Shown here: positions 26,621 to 38,800 of the stretch, in pieces
How the letters are laid out: the number at the start of each line of letters is the position of its first letter
How positions within the stretch are numbered: the stretch's first letter is position 1
NCBI RefSeq assembly: GCF_013373865.1
Contig: NC_050468.1
Span: 5,144,010-5,208,009, forward strand
Direction of reading: 5' to 3'
Length of the DNA: 64,000 nt
Source: Monomorium pharaonis
Taxonomy: Eukaryota > Arthropoda > Insecta > Hymenoptera > Formicidae
Notes under the pieces: model-generated
What the model was told of the DNA's origin: nothing
What the model saw: the letters and a program-made list of their open reading frames with translations, nothing else
Databases searched by the model: none
Position numbers and translations under genes: made by a program

Positions 26621-27510
26621 TAAAGGCGGACATTATGGCCATAATTTCTATTTGAGGTTATAATTTTCAAACAGCTGGCTTTTTTATTTCGTTACTTTCT
26701 GAAATTCTAGTGCATTTAATAAGCTTTAATAACAAAATGTCTTGATCAATTAAAATCTATCCATATTCGAAGAAAAAAAAAGCATCCGAAAGCATGCGTT
26801 TTGGCCATATTAAACGTGGGGTGAGTAATATGGCCAACTATAAGAAAAATGTACAAAACAGTAATATTTTGCAAAAGTGAGATAATTTTAATTGTACAGA
26901 ACATAAACATTGAAACATTTGAAACGTCGGATTGAGGTTAGCCGGCTCGCTCGAATCTCGGGCTTGCTTTCTTTCTCTCTCTCTCTTTCTCTCTCTTTCC
27001 TTTCCACTCTCTCTACGTAACGCTGTCGTGCTCTCACAATCACTATTTTCTTGCTTCGCTGTTATTGTCACTCTCAGCACTGGCGTACTCTACATTCTGT
27101 TGTATTGGCTGCTCTCTCGTTGCACTGGCTGGCCATATTAGCCGCCGAGCATACATTTAATAATGTGCATTATAATTACAAAAATAATGGGCAAAGCACA
27201 ATAAATTTATCATAAAAATATAGCCATGGTTTAGATTTTGAAATGTGTAATGAGAAAAGCCAAAATTATTTTGTTTTAATTTGAAAATCTTGCTTAGTTG
27301 GAAGTGCGATATCTGACTTTGACATGTATATTTTGATGGTTATGGAGAACAAACCACAAATAACAACAAAATAGAAAGGTTCTTGTTACCAAACTTCAAG
27401 GATAGCTGCAATAATTGGTTTTTATACATTATCGATGTTTATCAATGTTTAGAATATTTAATACGGACATTGTGGCCATATTACCCGCTTGGCCATAATG
27501 CCCGCCTTTA
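26621..27510. mobile_element. Element with GGCCATAAT inverted ends
   Basis: TAAAGGCGGACATTATGGCC is mirrored by GGCCATAATGCCCGCCTTTA at the far end. The motif TGGCCATATTA recurs inside (about 26800, 27130, 27475) in both orientations. It contains CT-rich sequence at 26970-27015 and no intact gene. Confidence 0.6.
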
Positions 27511-27575
27511 CCCTACATTTCTTTAATATTAGAATTCTTAATTAGAACTATTACAAAAGGGACAACATCATTTAC

Positions 27576-27579
<4 letters not shown>

Positions 27580-27662
<83 letters not shown>

Positions 27663-27674
27663 ACACACACACAT
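27580..27674. repeat. GA microsatellite followed by CA run
   Basis: About 40 GA units and a short ACACAC tail. CT-rich runs lie nearby at 26530-26570 and 27850-27870. Confidence 0.95.
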
Positions 27675-28629
27675 ATTATGTACATACATTTTTTCCTTAT
27701 ATGTATGAGTGTATTATATACGCTCATACGTATATGTATACATATAAAAATACATATACATACATATAGACATTATTATGCAATTCTCTATTTTGTTATT
27801 ACCTGATATTCCTCCTTATTTCTTTCTTCTTACTTCTCTTTCTTCCCCCCCACTCTCTCTCTCTCTCACAGTCGCAACACATGGAGCCTTTTTTATGGTT
27901 TTTAAAAATAATTTTTTTTATAATGTTTGACAGCTGTCAAAATTCAGTCGCAATGACAGTTACTCTCGCAGCACGAAGTGAGTCAAGCAAAAAAACGAAA
28001 AAATGACGTGATACATAGGCTGACGCGCACTTTACAGCACACACGAATTTTTTAATGGATTATTAGACTAGAAAATTACAGGTGCGCGCTATGCGCGCGC
28101 TATTTAGCTTTTTACTTTATGAAAATAAATTGCAATAATAATTATATAAATAATCATTTGCTAACTTTGTGATGACAGTCTCTCACAAAGTTATTACAGT
28201 AAGACTACCAATTAGGGTTGCAGAAAATTGATGACAACATTTCAATAGATGAAACTATTGATTTTACTTCTTTTTTTTATGTTTTGAATAATAACATTAT
28301 ATAAAAAATTGAAAAATACATTTTTGGAAATGTATAATACTATAAAATTATATCATTATAATAATACTATGTTAATGTCTTGTTTACTGGGCAATTTTTT
28401 TCTTTCGGTCTTCTTCCCTCTTTCTTTTTTTCACTTTTTGTCTCTCTCCTCGCTCAACCTCTTAGTTTTATTTTATTTATTCTTTAACTTCAAACAAAGT
28501 ATCTTTCTTCCTCTTTTATTAATTTAACATTGACTGCTCTTTATTTCTTCTTTATGTTTAAATTGTAATATTAAAATACACATCATACAAACATACATAG
28601 ACATCATTATATAATATTATTGTTTATTA

Positions 28630-29323
28630 GGTAATTATTTAGATTAAGGGACACCGCGCCGATGACCTGGACCTTGAGATATGTTGTCAAGGACATGACT
28701 CTGAATAACTTTTTCTTATAACTTAATCGGCTATCATTGTTCGTTAAAGAGTTATTAACAAAAGAAGTTTGAAAAATATTCATGTAAAGTAGGCAAACAT
28801 ACACACACATACACACACACACACACGGGACTGTCCCGATTGCGCACATAAGCGATTGGACACAGTAGTATTTCCCGATTGGACACGGACCCGATTGGAC
28901 ACGTACTCAATTGGACACAGATCCGATTGGACACAGACCCGATTGCACACCGACCCGTTTGCACACGGACCCGAGTGCGCACCGATCCGATTGCACACGA
29001 CCCGTTAACCAAATAGTGACGTAAAATTGGTGAGTTAGAGTTAGGAAAATTTACGGTGAGGGGGTGCAGAAGGAGAGGCGGAGCCCCTCCCCCGCCCACG
29101 CGTTTCTTTTTTTACCTTTCCGCGTGCGCGCGCGCGCGTGTGTGTGTGTGTGTGTATGTTCTATTTTACATGAATATTTTTTAAACTTTTTTTGTTAATA
29201 ACTTTTTAACGAACAATGACTACCGATTAAGTTATAAGGAAAAGTTTCTCAAGGTCATGTCCTTGACAACATATGTCAAGGTCAAGGTCATCGGCGCGGT
29301 GTCCCTTAATCTAAATAATTACC
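28630..29323. mobile_element. Foldback-type element with one-sided 16-bp word array
   Basis: TIRs of about 180 bp begin GGTAATTATTTAGATTAAGG and are mirrored at 29323; ATTA flanks both sides. Between the arms lies a CA run, then an array (28838-29005) of words such as ATTGGACACGGACCCG and ATTGCACACCGACCCG, then a GC-rich hairpin core GGGGGTGCAG...CTCCCCCGCCC and a GC/GT run. The array exists on one side only. The arms share blocks with the 690-1130 element. Confidence 0.75.
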
Positions 29324-29860
29324 ATTATAACCCAATGTTTTATTTATAACTTTATAAACCTCAATTTTCCCTCTTGTCTTCTTTCTCTCTCTCTCTCTCT
29401 CTCTCTGTCTCTTTTTTCATCTTTTTCTGTTTTTAAATTTTTGTTTTTTTAACCCCTCTATGCCCAGAAAGCTACGATTTTTTTTTTAAATTTTGTAGTA
29501 AATTTTTATTGAAAACGTCAAGGGATCTCGATGAAAATTGGTATTTTATAACTTTTAGATCTGTTGTTTTCAAATCTGGTGTCAATTTTTTTATTTAACA
29601 AATCAAATTTTTTATAGTCATTTTTAGAAGAAAGTTTCCATAAATTAGATTTTTGTTTTGCATAAATTTTATTTTCTTTTATGAAGCTGTTATCCAATCA
29701 AGTTGAAAATCTGGATAGAGTGGTATAGATAAATTTACTAAAAGACAGTATTGGTTAGACATTGAAATTTAATATGGTGGACTTAAGATGCACGAGCAAC
29801 AGAGCGCTTCTCCTTTTTCCCCCGCCACCGGTAGCAATACTTGATACAGTGGGTCGTGCT

Positions 29861-30311
29861 CATAGATTTATTAGAATAGACTGCTTATGAGGTGCAAAAA
29901 CGGTGGTGGGGGTATCCGTCACTGAGAAAAGGATAACTGTCATTAATATGGGTTGCTATCTCTTTCTAGTGGGCGTAACTTCGTAAGCATCGAGGAAGGT
30001 CCGTTTCATATTCTACTTCGCATACGCAGCAACTCAACACCATTATTTCAATTATTTAAATAAAATTATTCACATATTAGACTCACTAACCCCAAAATAT
30101 TTGTTTTAATCATTCGATCTCACATGAAGCTCACATCGACACACGCATCCTATGACAACACACTCACGTTCTGACACTTTTATTGATCGTTATGCTTCCT
30201 CATTATTCTGCATTAGAAAGAGATAAAACCTCATATTAATGACAGTTATCCTTTTCTCAGTGACGAATACCCCCACTACTTTCATAAGCAGTCTATTCTA
30301 GTAAGTCTACG
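29861..30311. mobile_element. MITE family V, copy 1
   Basis: CATAGATTTATTAGAATAGA is mirrored by TCTATTCTAGTAAGTCTAC. The body (AAAAGGATAACTGTCATTAA; GGTTGCTATCTCTTTCTAGT) matches the copy inserted in the mariner at 37687-39024. It has no coding capacity. Confidence 0.75.
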
Positions 30312-30339
30312 GTCGTCGATCTCCCTCCCTATCCAGTGC

Positions 30340-30620
30340 AGATACTCACCGAAACAGCTGTGTCCTGTGAGCACCTGCACTAACCTAAACGTGAGGGGCC
30401 CGTGGGCTTGACCCACCCAGTCCGCGAAAACCGGGCGAATCGCCCCGACGATCCTCAGCCCCCTCCCCCGCGGGCGAGCCAGTTGTTTGCCCCAGAGAAC
30501 CAAGGAGCGCCGCCGGGACTGGAGATTCCAGACGCCAACCGCCCGTTAAAACCTAATCTAATCTTACCTAATCTAAACCTGCATTGTCAACCGAGTCCTC
30601 GAAATAATATTGTTTGCAGT
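30340..30620. other. GC-rich stretch of unknown nature
   Basis: GGGCTTGACCCACCCAG to GGAGATTCCAGACG is much more GC-rich than its flanks and ends in CCTAATCTAATC-like repeats. It may be a short interspersed element or old coding relic; I cannot decide. Confidence 0.3.
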
Positions 30621-30849
30621 TATGTAAAAAATATCTTTTGTTGATTTAACCTTATACATCTTACTGAAACAATACAATAAAATTTACTAGAATCTTCCGT
30701 ACAATTAACCAAACGTTTTTCTCAGTGTGAACATTCGCTTAAAAACAGTACTAGAACCTATGTGGATGCGATCAGAGATTCGACGTAGAAAATACGTAAA
30801 AATTTTACGAACTTTAGAAACATCTTCGTAATATACACGACTCTCTAAA

Positions 30850-31420
30850 TTTCTCGGAGTGAAACGTCACTCCAAAAGAAATTTACTCTAAGCGATAGTG
30901 AAATACGGCTACTCGAAATGGAGTGACGTCTTACTTCTTATAAGAATGAATTTTTCACTCGATAAGTGATCTCTTCATTTGACTAGAGTAAATGCCACTT
31001 TTCTTATAGCAAATTGTTCACTCGATTAAAATGAGTAAATCATAAAAGTATTATGTGGCGATCCTTTTCCACATCAGGCAAGAAGTTAATTATTTCTTGT
31101 CTTAATCGTGCTGCGGGTGGTCTTTATATAACGCGTCCGGTGCACCTTACTCCCGAGAGAGTTACGCCGCCTGTCGACAGCGCCATGCACTAACTGACGG
31201 ACGAGCGCGTGGCGTTTTAAAATATCCATGTAAATCCATAAATATTTCTTAACAAACATATCTACAGAAAATCTAATAGATATTTCGAAGATAAAAGAAT
31301 TCGATGCAATGATAAAAAAAGAATATTGCATCCACGTGGATAACTTGTGGAAAAACCTGCGTCCACATAATCCATGTAAATCACGTGAATTTCACGTGGA
31401 TGTCACGTAACTGTTATTAG
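30850..31420. repeat. Dispersed repeat family Y, copy 1
   Basis: The block shares AGCGATAGTGAAATACGGC, TTGTCTTAATCGTGCTGCGG and CTCCCGAGAGAGTTA with 42735-42835 plus 44025-44470. The second copy is interrupted by a foldback element and a MITE, so this copy shows roughly the empty site. TATATAACGCG and CCCGAGAGA could belong to a solo LTR, but I cannot prove it. Confidence 0.5.
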
Positions 31421-31424
31421 GGTA

Positions 31425-32855
31425 AGTCCCATGACAAAACAAGTCGCGATATTGAAAAAGTGTTAACGCAGTTCCTGGCAGCGTTCCTAGTAATAATTTT
31501 TGCAACGAAAATCATTTTATTATAAGCAAGGAACATATTATAAACATTATATTACTTGTTATAAACAGACATATTCATATTAATGGTTTTTTGCGTAGAA
31601 TCGATTAGCGTGGTTTATTTTAGTTTAGGATAATTATTTGTTAATTTATTTATCTTAATTATTTATTTACAAAAGTACATAGTTATAAAGTCATAAATAA
31701 TCAATTTTTAAATTCTATTTATTGCGTAATCATCAAAATATATCAATAATGAACCATAAAGCATTAAAAATTTAGAGTTAGAGATTTATATAGAAATTTT
31801 TTGTATTAAAAGATTTTATTTAGTTAAGTAAAAGAACTCTTTATTTAAAACAAGAAAAATAAATTTTTTTACATAAATAAATAATTTCTTTAAATTTACA
31901 AGTTTAATTAAATTTAGTTTATTAAAAAAATAAATATTTATTTAATTACACTTTTCACATTAAAAAAATTATTTTATAAAAAAAATTTTTTATTTTATTT
32001 TATACAGGATTATTATAATATAATAATTATAGTATAATACAGAATTTTTAAATTAACAAAATCTTTATTAGAATTATAAAAATCATAATTACAAAAATCA
32101 CTTTATGTATTTAAAAATATATATATCGTTAAATTTATAAATTGTCTTTTTAAATTAAACTAATATTTCTTTTACTTAAGAAAAACAATTCAAAAAAATA
32201 TATTTTTTAAATTCTAATAAATTCTTTCCTTAGTGGTATTTGTTTTAGACAGAAGAAAAACGCGATGTAAATCAGCATGATGACATTCGTTGACCTTTCG
32301 TACATCGAACATGCAATGGTGACGTGGCAATGAACCGTGATATCAATGTTTAATAGTGGCAGCTAAAGCAATTCGCGATATTGGTTCACTCAGAATTTTA
32401 AATCAGTATTATATCAACAAATCACTGTGAGAAAGAAAAGGGATTCCTAATCAAAATAATCTATAATTATATCTTGTGTGTATATATTATACATATACAT
32501 CGTGTAATGCGCGTCGTAATGTATATGCTGATGTCATTCATGAATCAAAATTCCCACTTCAGTTGATTAATATTATTACGAATATTAACACGTTGATCGC
32601 GCAGCATAAATTGTATGGTTACTGTAGGACTTAAATCCGTGATTTGTCGCAAATCATCTATTAAATATCTTTGTTAGTATTAAAAACTTTGACAAATTAT
32701 TTGTAAAGTCATGCTAAAATTAAGTGAAGAAAACTCATCCATATCTGCGAACTCCGCAGTAACTTATCCATCATCCATATATGAATAATGTGCGTTCAAC
32801 GTGTTAATGAAATTCATCGGACACCGGATGAGCAGAGGTTACGTGTCAATAAATT
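31425..32855. other. AT-rich upstream region of the secreted-protein gene
   Basis: No coding exon is visible. The section precedes the TATA box at 32860 and would hold any proximal regulatory sites, which I cannot identify. Confidence 0.5.
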
Positions 32856-32859
32856 GCTT

Positions 32860-32893
32860 TATAAGGAAACGACTCTGTAATGATAGTTCATTA
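32860..32893 (+). promoter_or_regulatory. TATA box and initiator of the secreted-protein gene
   Basis: TATAAG starts at 32860 and an insect-type initiator TCATTA lies at 32888-32893, putting the start-site A at 32890, 30 bases from the TATA T. A GTAAGT donor 75 bases downstream fits a short non-coding first exon. The promoter is inferred from spacing only. Confidence 0.55.
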
Positions 32894-35800
32894 GCTGGTA
32901 CGGTTTTTCCCTGTTAATCGCGGCTTTCTGGCAATTCCTTCGTTGATATTGTGTCAGTACTATTGTAAGTAAAGCGAAGCTACGATCAATCCGCAAACTC
33001 AAAGACTGTTTTCTTATTATTAAATTTTGTAATAAAAAATATTGTATATTAATCCTTTTTATATAAATTAATAAAAACTTAAAAATAATCTAAATTCATA
33101 AAATTCCTACAGTTTATAAGGTGCTGTGTAGTTGAAAAATTGTGATTTGTACAAAATTATTTCAAGACTTAATAAATTTATTATAATTTACAAAAGGATT
33201 ATATCATATATGTATATAAGATATAATTAAGGAAACAAAAAATCATTCTTTAGTATTATATCTTTACGCATATCTTTAATATATTAGTATATACATATAC
33301 ATATAATCTAAAATATTCTATAATTATTTGCAATTAATATTTTGGCAATAATTTAAGTATTAATTGACAATAATAGTTTATTGGTTAATAATTTACAAAT
33401 ATGAATCAAATATTTTACAGACACTGACTTATATTACACTGCAACAAAAGAAATCGATAGAATCTTATCAAGATATCCTTTCAGGATTTTGCAATTTTCA
33501 AGATATTTAAAGATATTCTATAAGACTTTGGACATATAAGAGATATTAATATAAGATATACTAATGTCCGCATTTAAGGAAATATAGAGACATCGCAAAT
33601 TTAAGTGAAATATAATCTTACTTGTAAAATATTTGTGATTGTTGCATAGTAAAACCTTGAACATATATAGTATATGCATATATACATATGCGCAAGCGCG
33701 CGCACGCATCCACATACACAAATTATTTCATATATCCACGGTGATTTCAATATATCCCAAATTTCCATTGCTCTATAGAATTAATCTTAACAGAAAAATT
33801 TACAAAAATTTAAAAAAATATATTAACATTTATAAATATATATATTTTTTACATATTATGTACAAAATAAATTCTTTCTTTAAACGATAGATGATGAAGA
33901 TACTGTTGGTCATTGTCGCATTGCTCGCTATTGAAGCTCAATCTCATCCAGGATGGCAGACTTTCCAAGATGGAAGAGGAAACAATCCTAATCGTGGTCC
34001 ACCTTGGGCATATCCACAGCAATATCCACAGCAGTATCCACAACATATAGAAAATCAAAACAATGGATTCAGTTCTGACATTGAATGGGTATGCCAAAAC
34101 CCAAGGACGAAAGATATGGTATGCACTTAATTATTGTAGTTACAATCATATAGCATCATTTTTCAACCTTATTTAAATTATTGCATATTACATAATTAAG
34201 AAACAATATTTGTCAAGAAACATTATTAGTTTCTTTTTCTATTAGAATATAGTTATATTAAATACTACCACAACACGACATTCAAAAATAAACAAAATTT
34301 ATTTCCTTATTTTGTTTTAAAAGTGATTTTATTTCAATAATGATGTCATATTGATTAAAATGACAATACATTCAATATAAATCGTTAGATTGTATTATGT
34401 ATGAAAGTAGTATACTAATTATTTTAGAAAATAATTTTTATATACAACACTTATTTTTCGCTCATCTTTAACCTTAAGGTGAGTTTCTACCTAGAGTTTA
34501 TTAATTGAGTTATTCATGGACACTATAGATAAAACATACTATAATTTAATAAGCAAATAGTTGTGCTTCACATTTATTAACCCTCGAAGAACACACCTAT
34601 TTTTTCGATCACGAAGAACACTGTAGGTCAATCTGACCCTCCACTTTGATTCACCATTTTAAATTAACGAGTGTAATCAGCTTGAAAAAATTTCCAAATA
34701 CACTTGGAACATTGTTAAATCAATTGATATAAATAAAAAGTGCTGTTGGAATTATTTACATATTTAAAAAAATTCACAAAAAAATTATTTTTTGAAAAAA
34801 ATGTAATTTACGAAAAAAATTGTATTTTTTTATTTTTTTAAATATTTCTGGCTAAAAATTTAGGTGTGTATTCTTGAAATGTAGTAGAATCAAGAAAAAA
34901 ATTGTACTTCAGTGTACCTTAAAAAAAGGTATTTATTTTGTTAGGCAATGAAAGTGGTTTTTAAGGTAAAAAAAATCAAACATTTTTGTGAAAAAATTTT
35001 AGAAAAATTTATTTCTTATTACATATATGTGAATACTTCATTATTACAATGACTTGTGATAAAAGTTAACTTATTTATCGTCAGCGTCGGCTTCACTATA
35101 ATCTGAATACGACGTGTCAATGTTTGACTGTACTGACACATTATCCTCTTCAGAAGAACTATTGCCATCGAAATATTCTTGCTCGACATTAAGGCATTCT
35201 GAATACGTGGCCGCAAACTATATGCCATCGTGCTCACTATTGAAAAACCGACGCTTAGTACACAACAAAGTCAGAATGACCCTGCACCGACTTAGAATAA
35301 TCCCCAACACCTATTAGGTGTTGCGCTGTACAAAAGGAGCATCTTTATTATTCTTAACATATAGTTATTACATGTAGAAGGTCTCAGGTCCGCCAATTTC
35401 CAAAATGCTTTCAAGATATTTACAATCAAATTCGAGGTAAGGGTCAAATTGACCCTATGTGTTCTCCGAGGGTCAATTTAACAATTTTATATTATTAAAT
35501 TATATTATACTCATACTAGATTATACTTACTGTTGAGGATGATATTGAATTTATTGAGTGAGTTCCAGATGCGCACAGTAATAAACGGACACAGCAGGCT
35601 GAGTGAAACGGACACAGTAATAAACGGACACAAACCAAACGGACACAGTAATAAACGGACACAGTAACAAACGGACACAGTAACAAACGGATACAGTAAT
35701 AAACGGACACAGACCAAATGCGCACACTGCACATGCGCACGGACCAAATGCACACACGGAAAGTCGCAAACATGTGATGCAGTGAATGCTTTGCACGCAC

Positions 35801-38800
35801 ACGCACACGCACACGCACACGCACACACACGCACACACACACACACACACAAACACATGGCGGGTGCAAGGGGGGCCTTCGACCCCCCTCCCGCACCCAC
35901 CCCGTCCAAGTCGCTAACCTATGTGGACTTTACTCTGCTTGCAATGTACATGGATTGCATTTGGTCCGTGCGCATGTGCAGTGTGCGCATTTGATCTGTG
36001 TCCGTTTGTTACTGTGTCCGTTTATTATTGTGTCCGTTTGTTACTGTGTCTGTTTCGCACTGTGTCCGTTTGTTACTGTGTCCGTTTATTACTGTGTCCG
36101 TTTGGTCTGTGTCCGTTTGTTACTGTGTCCGTTTCACACAGTCTGCTGTGTCCGTTTATTACTGTGCGCATCTGGGACGCTCCCAATTTATTGATTGTAG
36201 CAAAGTATTGCTTAGAAAAAGACTCACAATCAGTAAAGTTAAAATTAATTAAATTATTAGACATTATAGCATGAAATTAATATTCAAATTGTTTTAGAAA
36301 GACTTTTATATACAACACTTTTATTTTTTGCTTGTTTTTGGTCTCAGAGTATATTTATTGTAAAACTTAATATAAATTAGATAATTTTCTTAATGTTAAA
36401 AATATTTTTTCTTCGTACCTTATTCACATTTTTATTTAAGAATTTTTGGTAATTTTTATTAGAAGGTTAAATAAGTTCTCGCTGTTTTTTCATGAAAATT
36501 AATGCTTTATTTTTAAAAATCAGTAAAAAAACTGTCATCTAAACCCTGCTAAAAAAAAAGATAGAACTTGATAGAAAATATTTCTATGATGTTGAATCCG
36601 AGATTTAGTTGCGGTTTTTCCTATTGCCGATCACATATTCCAGACAAATTGTCAATCATTCTGGGTAATAATAATCCGATATACAGTTTTTCAAATATAA
36701 TATAGTGGACAGTATATCACGTTTTTCATGTCAACCTTTATTGTTGAGGCCAAACTCGCTTAAGTTTCGGTGAAATCGACTTTAATGGCGAATTCGATTA
36801 GGTGCACCAGTGCGCCCTCGTTTAGTGTTTCGTATTCTGTTGCCTTGTATTCAGAATGGGAAAAACTAAACTGCACTAAATAAGGGCGCACTCAGTGCGC
36901 ACTAGTGCAATCCCTTTTATCGTAAGAGACGGACAGAACTTAATAGAATTTGTATGACATAGTCCCCATAAACTATGATGTAATTTTCAAAGTAGATTTT
37001 CATATACAATATAATAATCAGTAAATTATGTTTTTCATATTAACCTTAATTATGAGTACGAAATTTTCTTTATTATAAATCCTGAATGCAACCTGAGGAT
37101 GCAGTCACATGGGGCCAGCGTACAGCGTACCGGTGTATGGCGTAAAGGAATTAAACCAATGTCTGTGCTAACAAAACGGGCGTCTTCAAAACCTTAATTG
37201 TGATTGGTCTAATTCCTTTACGCCATACGCCGGTACGCTGTACGTTGGCTTCATGTGACTGCATCCAGATAGGTTGTGTATGATATAATCGTAATAAACA
37301 ATCAGATAATTATGATAGAATTACAAAACTGGTCACACATGATTGAACATGATAGAAATTCTATCATTGCTCGAAAAGCTCTTGATAGAACTGGATATAG
37401 CTATATAAGTTATCATTGATGTTGAATAATGTTTTATACAGTTGTATTTTTTTTCTTGAGCAGGGAAGTATTATCCATCGCTAGCCACTACTTTTTCTCA
37501 TTTTTCTGGCAGCATTTGAATTTCACGTCGGAAAAACAATACGTCTTTTGAGGCTATCCAAGAGTCGACCCATTTTTTGGCATCTTAAGAATCGAAGTGC
37601 TGCTCAGCTAGGCCATGTACCATCGATCGGAACAAGTGGTAGTCAGAAGGAACAATGTCCGGTGAATATGGCGGGTGGGATAGGACCATAGACTTAATAG
37701 AATAGACTACTTATGTGATGGAAAAACGCATATATGTAATAAGACTATATTGCTAATGTCGGACTTATCCCATAGGAGGAGTGAGTGAAATCAAAGAGAG
37801 ATAGATGTAGTGAAAATCATGTACCTGCGTCGTTGTGCACAAACGTAGCACATGGTTAGCAGGCACGCGCGGGACGCGCGATAGCGGGAGCGACTTTTGC
37901 GCGTGTGCAAAACTGTCAAAGTACATCAAGTCGCACCGTAATGTTTTCACCCTCTTCCGAGCCCAGTTAGCAATATATGAGTATTACATATATGAAAAAA
38001 CGGTGATGAGGGTACCTGTCACTGACAATGAGAAAAGGATAACTGTTGTTAATATGGGTTGCTATCTCTTTCTAGTAGGCGTAACTTTGTAGCAGCGAGA
38101 AAGGCCCTTTTCATATTCTACTTCGCATATGCAGCAACTCAACACTATTATTTCAATTGTTTAAATAAAATTATTCATACGTTAGACTCACTAATGCCAA
38201 AATATTCATTTTGATCATCCGATCTCACATGAAGCTCACATCGACGACACGCTCACACTCCGACACCGTTATTGGTCGTTATGCTTCCCCACGAGTGGAT
38301 ATAATTTGCCTATTTTCGAAATAGCCACGCGTAAATTTGACCACATTCGAAATGGCCACGTTTAAAATTACCACGTTCGTAATAGCCACGTTTGGAATGA
38401 TTTTTTCTTGTTTTGCGGAAAGTTGCAAACCCATGTGGTGCAGAGAATGCTTTGCACACACACATACACACACACGCGCGCGCGTTTAAGGGGGGCCCTT
38501 CGGCCCCCCTCCCGCACCCACTCCGTCCAAGTCGCTAACCCATGTGCATTGTACTGGAAATTATGTAAAACGTACGTGGCCATTCCGAACGTGGCCGTTT
38601 CGAACGTGGGCAAATTGAACTCCGTGCAATATTTCTCGTGGCCGTTTCGAACGTGGGCAAATTGAACCACGTGCAATATTTCTCGTGGCCATTCCGAACG
38701 TAGCCATTTCGAACGTGGTCAAATTTACGCGTGGCCATTTCGAAGAGTGAGTCCCAGATGCGCACAGTAACAAACAGACACCACCAATCAAATTCTATAA

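Noticed and set aside
35511..36274. Several open frames of 60-130 codons on both strands
   Set aside because: They are translations of the 16-bp word arrays; because 16 is not a multiple of 3 the peptides cycle every 48 bp and all frames look similar.
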